From Longispora sp047121295 (GTDB lineage: Bacteria; Actinomycetota; Actinomycetes; Mycobacteriales; Micromonosporaceae), in contig NZ_CP139447.1 in the NCBI RefSeq assembly GCF_047121295.1, forward strand, positions 6,324,001 to 6,388,000: a DNA stretch of 64,000 nt, in the 5' to 3' direction. Position numbers and translations under genes: made by a program. Shown piece after piece: positions 58,273 to 64,000 of the stretch (the first letter of the stretch is position 1; every line of letters starts with the position of its first letter). The notes beneath the pieces are model-generated. The model saw only the letters and a program-made list of their open reading frames with translations. It searched no databases and was not told the DNA's origin.

Positions 58273-58302
58273 CCAGCTCACGGCCCCAAGGCTGTGAGCT
58301 GG
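58273..58302 (-). terminator. rnpB terminator rebuilt by the island
   Basis: On the minus strand a 13-bp stem (one G-T pair) with a 4-nt loop follows rnpB, then CTTTTCCC. One arm is part of the 49-bp repeat; the other (58273-58285) is island DNA. The element therefore brings a replacement arm that restores termination. Confidence 0.75.
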
Positions 58303-58306
58303 GAGG

Positions 58307-58692
<386 letters not shown>

Positions 58693-58715
58693 GCCGTACC
58701 CCTAGCCTAGTGGAT

Positions 58716-59591
58716 ATGAAGATCCCCCTGCCGAGCAGCGCCGACGTCGGGCAGATCGAGGCGTGGGTCACGTCGCGGCCGCTCAGGGACCTGGTCAGGG
58801 CGTTCGGCGGCGGGTGGCCGACCGGGTCGCTGGCGAAGATCCTGTCCGATCTTGATGTGTTCTCGCAGGGGGTGTGGGACTTCCGCGCCGGCCAGGAACG
58901 CCATCTGGCCCGCGCGAAGGACTTCGACCCCCGCACGACCGACCTGATCATGGCGTCCTGCCGGGCCCTCGGCCTGGTGGACGAGGAAGACCCCAAGAAC
59001 CAGACCTACACCCATTTTCTGGTACTGGGGGGCCTGATCCGGGCATGCATCCAGCGTCCGGAGTACGCGGCACGGCTCAGCGCCCGGGTCACCACCGGCG
59101 ATGTCACGGCCCTCGGCAGCTTCCGGCCGCTCACCGACATCGAGAAGTCCCTCGCGGCCCGGCTGGGGCTCGGTGCGCCGCTGACGGAGTTCGACGCGAT
59201 GGACGCCGGGATGCGGCTGGCCTTCGGGCTGGGCGAGCCGGCCGAGGTCACCGAACACGTCCGCCGCTACACGGGAGAGGCTCCGGCCAGCTTCACGGTC
59301 GTCGCCGCCCCCTCCAGCGTGCCGGGGAGGAGAGCCAACACCGCCGACACCTACCGGTACTGGGCCGAGCACTACTCCCCCGCCGGTGACCTCCTCCTCG
59401 TCACCTCCACCGCGTACGTGCCCTTCCAACACTGTGACGCCCTGCGCATCCTGGGCCTGGAGTACGGGTGCGGGATCGACACCGTCGGGCTCGCGCCGAC
59501 CGCGCTGCCGTTCACCCCGGCGAACTATCTCCAGGAGGTGCGCTCGGCGATCCGGTCGATGCGCGCCCTGCACGCGGTGCTGACCTCGTGA
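58716..59591 (+). CDS. Unknown protein, possibly DUF218/YdcF-like
   Basis: The product has 291 residues and no signal peptide. The second half contains 'GRRANTADTYRYWAEHYSPAGDLLLVTSTAYVPFQHCDALRILGLEYGCGIDTVG'. Its order (R-x-x-NT, then LLLVTS, then a P-x-x-x-x-A loop) resembles the ElyC/SanA/YdcF fold, although the usual His differs. The first half is helical and unrelated to anything I recognise. ATG 58716 is the likely start. Only ~23 bp separate it from the 5' end of rnpB. The next gene overlaps its stop by 4 bp. Confidence 0.6.
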   Translation: MKIPLPSSADVGQIEAWVTSRPLRDLVRAFGGGWPTGSLAKILSDLDVFSQGVWDFRAGQERHLARAKDFDPRTTDLIMASCRALGLVDEEDPKNQTYTHFLVLGGLIRACIQRPEYAARLSARVTTGDVTALGSFRPLTDIEKSLAARLGLGAPLTEFDAMDAGMRLAFGLGEPAEVTEHVRRYTGEAPASFTVVAAPSSVPGRRANTADTYRYWAEHYSPAGDLLLVTSTAYVPFQHCDALRILGLEYGCGIDTVGLAPTALPFTPANYLQEVRSAIRSMRALHAVLTS

Positions 59592-60298
59592 ACATCCCGC
59601 TGCTACTCGCCGCCGGGCTGGCCGCCGGGGCCGTGAACGCGATCGCGGGCGGCGGCTCGCTGATCACGTTCCCGGCGCTGATCGCGGCCGGGCTGCCGCC
59701 GGTCACCGCGAACGTGTCGAACTCGATCGCGGCCACCGGCGGGTATGTCGCCAGTGTGGCCGGGAGCTGGAGGGACCTGGACCGGTCCCGGGCGCTGCGG
59801 CTGATCCCCACCGCGCTGGCCGGGGCAGGCGTCGGGTGCGCGGTGTTGCTGAACACGCCGGAGAGCGCGTTCGAGGCCGTGGTGCCGTTCCTGGTGCTGG
59901 CGGCGAGCCTGGCTCTGCTGGTACCCAGAAGGGAAGCGACGGGGACGCACCCGGCGGTCGTGCATCTCACGGTCTTCGGGCTGTCCACCTATGCCGGCTA
60001 TTTCGGCGCGGCCGTCGGCGTCATGCTCCTCGCCGGGCTGTCGCTCACGTTGGCCGACAAGCTGACCCGGATCAACGCGCTGAAGAACGTGATCTCCGCG
60101 TCGACCGGGCTGACCACGGCGCTGATCTTCGGGGTGTTCGCGCACGTGCACTGGGGCGCGGTGGCGCTGCTGCTGCCGGCCACGGTGATCGGCGGCTATC
60201 TGGGCGCGCGGCTGGCCCGCCGGATCCCGGCCAGGGTCCTCCGCGCCTTCGTCGTGGTCTTCGGGGTCGCGATCGCCGGCTGGCTGTTCGTGCGCTGA
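59588..60298 (+). CDS. TauE/SafE-family anion exporter
   Basis: The product has 236 residues and about eight transmembrane helices. The duplicated signature is seen as 'GLAAGAVNAIAGGGSLITFPALIAAGLPPVTANVSNSIA' and 'FGLSTYAGYFGAAVGVMLLAG'. The family exports sulfite, sulfoacetate or related organosulfonates; the substrate here is unknown. The GTG start overlaps the preceding stop by 4 bp. Confidence 0.9.
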   Translation: MNIPLLLAAGLAAGAVNAIAGGGSLITFPALIAAGLPPVTANVSNSIAATGGYVASVAGSWRDLDRSRALRLIPTALAGAGVGCAVLLNTPESAFEAVVPFLVLAASLALLVPRREATGTHPAVVHLTVFGLSTYAGYFGAAVGVMLLAGLSLTLADKLTRINALKNVISASTGLTTALIFGVFAHVHWGAVALLLPATVIGGYLGARLARRIPARVLRAFVVVFGVAIAGWLFVR

Positions 60299-60420
60299 CC
60301 CGCGCGCCCGAGCGCGCCGCCCTGGCCGGGCCGCCCGGGTCTCCGCCCCGGGCGCCGTGTCACGGTGGGCCGCTGCCCCGCCTCGCGGCCGGCGGCCGGC
60401 ACTTGCCGCGATTCCTGGGT

Positions 60421-60459
60421 CGGCCAGCGGAGCGGCGGGACCTGCCGCTCCGCTGGCCG
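60421..60459. terminator. Bidirectional hairpin terminator
   Basis: A perfect 16-bp stem (CGGCCAGCGGAGCGGC) with a 7-nt loop lies between the convergent TauE-like and SSF symporter genes. Confidence 0.75.
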
Positions 60460-60475
60460 TGTCTCGGGGCGCCGG

Positions 60476-62107
60476 TCACGCGCGCCGGGTGGTGCCCTCC
60501 CCGTTGATCAGGGCGGTCAGCGCGTCCGGCTTCGAGTCCTCGACCGCCGGCCGGGGGTCGCCCTCGTCGGCGGTGTAGTCCGTCGGGTGGGTGTGGTCGA
60601 TGCCGGCCGGGGTGCCCAGCGCGCGGAACAGCCACGTCGCGAGCACCACCACGAGGAGGTTGGCCGCGACGGCGACGAGGCCGACGTAAACCGTCATCTT
60701 GGTGTCGAGGCCGAACTTCTCCAGCGGGAACGCCGAGCCGCCGAAGTGCGCCTTCTTCGTGTTGGCGTTCGGGATCTGGTAGAGCATCCACAGGCCGAAG
60801 CCGAGGCCGACGGCCCAGCCGGCGATCAGCGCGTACCGGTGGAACCACCGGGTGTAGAGCCCCAGCGCCACGGCCGGCAGGGTCTGCAGGATGATCACGC
60901 CGCCGATGAGCTGCAGGTCGATGGAGAACTGCGGGTCGAGGAGCAGGATGCACAGCACCGCCCCGACCTTGACGACCAGCGAGGTCACCTTGCTGACCGT
61001 GGCCTCCTGGCGCGGGGTGGCCGCCGGGTGCAGGAACTCCTTGTAGATGTTGCGGGTGAACAGGTTCGCGGCCGCGATCGACATGATGGCGGCCGGTACC
61101 AGGGCGCCGATCCCGATCGCCGCGAACGCGACGCCGACGAACCAGTCCGGGAACAGCTTGTCGAACAGCTGCGGCACGATCGTGTTCGTGTCGGTGCCGA
61201 TCGGGGTGACCTTGGCGGCGATCGCCATGAAGCCGAGCAGCGCGATCAGCCCGAGGAGCAGGCTGTAGGCGGGCAGGGCCGACATGTTGCGCTTGATGAC
61301 GTCGCGGTTGCGGCTGGCCAGCACGCCGGTCACCGAGTGCGGGTAGAGGAACAGGGCGAGCGCGGAGCCGAACGCCAGGCTGATGTACTGAAGCTGGTTG
61401 GTGTCGTTCAGCAGCAGGCCACCCTTCTTCGTCGTGACGAACTTGGTGTTCGCCGCGTCGAAGATGCTCCCCCAGCCGCCGAGCTTGTAGGGGATGTAGA
61501 TGACGGCCACGATGATGACCAGGTAGATCAGGGTGTCCTTCACGAACGCGATCAGCGCCGGGGCCCGCAGGCCGGACTTGTAGGTGTACGCGGCCAGGAT
61601 CGCGAACGCGATGATGATCGGCAGGTGACCCTTCACGCCCATCGACTTCAGCACGGCCTCGATGCCGACCAGCTGGAGCGCGATGTAGGGCATGGTCGCG
61701 ACGATGCCGGTCACCGCGACCACCAGCGCCAGCACCGGCGAGCCGAACCGGCCGCGCACGAAGTCGGCCGGGGTCACGTAGCCGTGCCGGTGCGAGACCG
61801 ACCACAGCCGGATCAGGACCAGGAAGACCAGGGGATAGACCACGATGGTGTACGGGACCGCGAAGAACCCCATCGCCCCGGCCCCGAACACCAGGGCGGG
61901 CACGGCGACGAAGGTGTAGGCGGTGTACAGGTCGCCGCCGATCAGGAACCAGCTCACCCACGAGCCGAAGTTGCGCCCGCCCAGGCCCCACTCATCGAGA
62001 TGCGCCATGTTCTGCGGCCGACGCCACCGGGCTGCGATGAAGCCCATGCCGCTGACCAGCAAGAACAGCACCCCGAAGATGACCAGTTGTGTCCACTTGA
62101 TGGTCAT
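60476..62107 (-). CDS. Sodium:solute symporter (SSF, monocarboxylate type)
   Basis: The product has 543 residues and 13 or so transmembrane helices. SSF features include 'NMAHLDEWGLGGRNFGSWVSWFLIGGDLYTAYTF' at the start and 'IAFAILAAYTYKSGLRAPALIAFVKDTLIY', with a ~50-residue polar C-terminus. The pairing with a DUF3311 protein is typical of MctP/ActP-like carriers for lactate, pyruvate or acetate. The start overlaps the DUF3311 stop by 4 bp. Confidence 0.9.
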   Translation of the reverse strand: MTIKWTQLVIFGVLFLLVSGMGFIAARWRRPQNMAHLDEWGLGGRNFGSWVSWFLIGGDLYTAYTFVAVPALVFGAGAMGFFAVPYTIVVYPLVFLVLIRLWSVSHRHGYVTPADFVRGRFGSPVLALVVAVTGIVATMPYIALQLVGIEAVLKSMGVKGHLPIIIAFAILAAYTYKSGLRAPALIAFVKDTLIYLVIIVAVIYIPYKLGGWGSIFDAANTKFVTTKKGGLLLNDTNQLQYISLAFGSALALFLYPHSVTGVLASRNRDVIKRNMSALPAYSLLLGLIALLGFMAIAAKVTPIGTDTNTIVPQLFDKLFPDWFVGVAFAAIGIGALVPAAIMSIAAANLFTRNIYKEFLHPAATPRQEATVSKVTSLVVKVGAVLCILLLDPQFSIDLQLIGGVIILQTLPAVALGLYTRWFHRYALIAGWAVGLGFGLWMLYQIPNANTKKAHFGGSAFPLEKFGLDTKMTVYVGLVAVAANLLVVVLATWLFRALGTPAGIDHTHPTDYTADEGDPRPAVEDSKPDALTALINGEGTTRRA

Positions 62108-62319
62108 GACCTCTTACCCATCCGGTAGACCAACGTCGTGGCCGAGACGCCGACAATGATGAAGGCGAGCTGCAGCCAGTAGAACCGGGGAAAACCAAAG
62201 AGGCGCGGCGAGTCCGCGTTGAAGACGAAGGTAAGTAGCGGGAGAACGATCGGGACCAGCAGCAGCCAGTTCCAGGGACTTCGATCGCTGCGCCGGGGCG
62301 CGGTGTCGGGGGCGGGCAT
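62104..62319 (-). CDS. DUF3311 small membrane subunit of the symporter
   Basis: The product has 71 residues and two transmembrane helices ('WNWLLLVPIVLPLLTFVFNAD' and 'FYWLQLAFIIVGVSATTLVYRM'). The spacing and 'GFPRFYWLQL' are typical of DUF3311 proteins encoded directly before SSF carriers. ATG 62319 has a GAGGAG site. It probably stabilises or regulates the carrier. Confidence 0.9.
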   Translation of the reverse strand: MPAPDTAPRRSDRSPWNWLLLVPIVLPLLTFVFNADSPRLFGFPRFYWLQLAFIIVGVSATTLVYRMGKRS

Positions 62320-62551
62320 CCTGGCTCCTCGTGTGACCTGGATCATGTGCCCGCGCACAGTAGCTTGTTCTGACCGTTCGGGGGAGTACCCAACTCGCCG
62401 AACGGCGTCCACAGCGCGCCGAACGGTCGACCCGTTACCCCGAGTTATTCCGACGCCCGGTCGGGATGACGCTATGTGACCGGCCGGTAATAGTGGGGCC
62501 GGGAGCGATGGCGGCGCGCGACCACCGGGTCCGGTGACGCCGCCGCCGCGA

Positions 62552-62571
62552 GCCGGCGGACGACCGCCGGC
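62552..62571 (-). terminator. Putative terminator of the RNase H gene
   Basis: An 8-bp stem (GCCGGCGG with CCGCCGGC) and ACGA loop lie 12 bp past the stop at 62583. The stem is short, so confidence is moderate. Confidence 0.5.
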
Positions 62572-62582
62572 CCGCGAACGGG

Positions 62583-63680
62583 TCAGATCCGGGCGAGGTG
62601 CGACGTGTCGTTCACCAGCCGGACGGACACGCCGCCGTCCCGCCACGAGTCGATCAGCGACACCCCCGCCGGGTCCAGGTTCATCCGGTGCAGGAAGCCC
62701 GGCCCGCCGTCGAGCGCTTCGCGCAGCGTGATCTTGATCGGGCTGACGTGGCTGACGACGACCACGGTCTTCCCGGCGTACTTCTCCCGCAGCCCGTCCA
62801 CCACCGCGCGGACCCGCACCGCGACCTGGTCGAACGACTCCCCCTCCGGCGGCGCGAGGCTCGTGGAGCCCAGCCACGCGGTCAGCTCCGCCGGCCACCG
62901 CTCGGACACCTCGGCGAAGGTCAGGCCCTCCCAGATGCCGAAGTCGCACTCGATCAGGTCCTGCTCGACCGTGATCCGGCGCGCGTACCGGTCGGCGATC
63001 GCCGAGGCCGTCTGCCGGGTCCGGGTCAGCGGCGAGCACACGATCGCGGCCACGTCGTCGGCGATCAGCCCCACCCGGCCGGCCGCAGCCCTCGCCTGGG
63101 CCTGGCCGCGCTCGGTGAGCGGCACGTCGCCACGCCCCGAGTACTTCTTCTCCGTCGTCAGCGCCGTCTCGCCGTGCCGGACCAGGATCAGCCGGGTCGG
63201 CGCCTCCATGCGGGGCACCCAGCCGCCAGGGGCCGGGGCCTCGGCGGCGTGCGCCTCGGACGCACCGTTCGTCGACACCGGCGTGCCGTCCATCGCCCTG
63301 TTCGCCAGCGCGTCCGCCCGCGCGTTCTGCGCGCGCGGGATCCACTGGTAGCTGACCCGGTCGAAGCCCCGGGCGAGCGCCGACGCCTCCCGGGCCAGGG
63401 GCCGCAGCCCCTCGTTCTTGATCTGCCACCGCCCCGACATCTGCTCCACCACGAGCTTGGAGTCCATCCGGACGTCCACCTCACGGGCCCCGAGCTCCCC
63501 GGCGGCGCGCAGGCCGGCGATCAGGCCCGAGTACTCCGCGACGTTGTTCGTGGCCGTCCCCAGCGCCTCCGCGCGCTCGGCGAGCACAGCACCCGTGGCG
63601 GGGTCGAGGACCACCGCGCCGTAGCCGGCGGGCCCCGGGTTGCCCCGCGAGCCGCCGTCCGCCTCGACCACGACCCGCAC
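62583..63680 (-). CDS. Bifunctional RNase HI / histidine phosphatase
   Basis: The product has 365 residues. N-terminal RNase HI domain (~1-135): 'VEADGGSRGNPGPAG', 'NNVAEYSGLIAGL', 'VDVRMDSKLVVEQMSG' and 'AQNARADALAN' hold the D-E-D-D metal residues. The C-terminal phosphoglycerate-mutase-like domain has LILVRHGETALTTEKKYSGRGD and 'VVVVSHVSPIKI'. The fusion matches M. tuberculosis Rv2228c, where the second half has alpha-ribazole-phosphatase (CobC)-like activity. The GTG at 63680 is two bases after the upstream stop. Confidence 0.95.
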   Translation of the reverse strand: MRVVVEADGGSRGNPGPAGYGAVVLDPATGAVLAERAEALGTATNNVAEYSGLIAGLRAAGELGAREVDVRMDSKLVVEQMSGRWQIKNEGLRPLAREASALARGFDRVSYQWIPRAQNARADALANRAMDGTPVSTNGASEAHAAEAPAPGGWVPRMEAPTRLILVRHGETALTTEKKYSGRGDVPLTERGQAQARAAAGRVGLIADDVAAIVCSPLTRTRQTASAIADRYARRITVEQDLIECDFGIWEGLTFAEVSERWPAELTAWLGSTSLAPPEGESFDQVAVRVRAVVDGLREKYAGKTVVVVSHVSPIKITLREALDGGPGFLHRMNLDPAGVSLIDSWRDGGVSVRLVNDTSHLARI

Positions 63681-63682
63681 GG

Positions 63683-64000
63683 CTAGAGGCCCGACTCGCC
63701 GGTCCGGACCAGGATCCGCCGGCACTCCTCGCACCGGACCACCTCGTCGGGCTTGGTCGCCCGCACCTCGGCGAGGGCCCCGCCGGACAGCTCCAGCCGG
63801 CAGCCCTCGCAGCGGCGCTGGCGGAGCATGGCCGCGCCGATACCCCCGCTGGAGTCCCGGATCTTCTCGTACAGCGCGACGAAGTCGGCCGGCAGGTTCA
63901 CCACGATCGGGCCCCGGGACTCGCGGCGGCGCTCCTCCTCGGCGGCGATCTCGGCCAGCGCCTTGTCCCGGCGCTCCACGGCCGCGCTCTGGGCCGCCTG
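63683..64000 (-). CDS. Zinc-ribbon coiled-coil protein (Rv2229c-like), partial
   Basis: The C-terminal ~105 residues are inside the window; the N-terminus lies beyond the right edge. A charged coiled coil ('AVERRDKALAEIAAEEERRRESRGP') is followed by a C4 zinc ribbon with CEGC and CEEC pairs. This gene precedes RNase H in mycobacteria (Rv2229c) and Streptomyces and is co-transcribed with it here. Family members are nucleic-acid-linked by fold, but the function is unknown. Confidence 0.9.
   Translation of the reverse strand, partial: QAAQSAAVERRDKALAEIAAEEERRRESRGPIVVNLPADFVALYEKIRDSSGGIGAAMLRQRRCEGCRLELSGGALAEVRATKPDEVVRCEECRRILVRTGESGL

Overview
The window is very GC-rich chromosomal DNA (roughly 70% or more by eye, with G/C-ending codons nearly everywhere) from an actinomycete. 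Within that group a Micromonosporales-type organism is my best guess. The guess rests on F420-dependent enzymology (NpdG), a polyprenol-phosphomannose mannosyltransferase (MptB), actinobacterial markers such as the MAB_1171c-type protein, DUF1918, DUF3311 and CU044_5270, and a Lys/Ala/Pro-repeat histone-like protein. The backbone order glnA, glnE, glnA2, nadE, panB, and finally RNase H/phosphatase with a zinc-ribbon protein resembles the Mycobacterium tuberculosis Rv2220-Rv2229c block. About 45 kb of other DNA has been added between panB and the RNase H gene.

Layout. 1-24 kb: nitrogen and cofactor core genes (glnA 3' part, glnE, glnA2, nadE, panB, npdG) mixed with an XRE/ImmA-IrrE/MAB_1171c triad, cutA, mptB, an ECF sigma factor with its membrane partner, a thioredoxin/DUF4395 pair and an RNB-domain nuclease. 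24-28.8 kb: small housekeeping-type genes (SRPBCC, DUF1697, isochorismatase-like, EamA exporter with a divergent LysR regulator, HAD phosphatase). 28.8-41 kb: a carbohydrate region with a secreted fucosidase-like enzyme carrying sugar-binding modules, an ABC sugar importer with alpha-galactosidase, and a secreted clan-A glycosidase. 41-44.5 kb: Nudix, DinB and several small secreted proteins. 58.3-64 kb: rnpB (RNase P RNA), a TauE-like transporter, an SSF symporter with DUF3311, and RNase HI/phosphatase.

The most interesting part is a 13.75-kb genomic island (44,536-58,334). It is bounded by 49-bp direct repeats (47/49 identical) that correspond to the 3' end and terminator arm of rnpB. The element has therefore inserted into the 3' end of the RNase P RNA gene and restored it. 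The island is visibly less GC-rich. It carries a complete four-gene operon built around a type I restriction-modification system (hsdM-hsdS-hsdR plus an unknown 145-residue protein). It also carries a GntR/PP2C-like/Nudix operon and a leftward operon ending in a DddA/SCP1.201-like deaminase toxin and its Imm1 immunity protein. The toxin gene is interrupted by one in-frame TGA between the helical N-terminal domain and the deaminase. The HAD and GntR genes each show a one-base frameshift, and a YgjP-type metallopeptidase survives only as a C-terminal scrap. No integrase is visible, so the island looks immobile and partly decayed.

A second theme is a dispersed ~50-bp intergenic repeat (seven copies between 1 and 39 kb, none seen in the island or to its right). 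It sits immediately after stop codons, usually in the same orientation as the upstream gene. In two cases it supplies the last codons and the stop of a protein.
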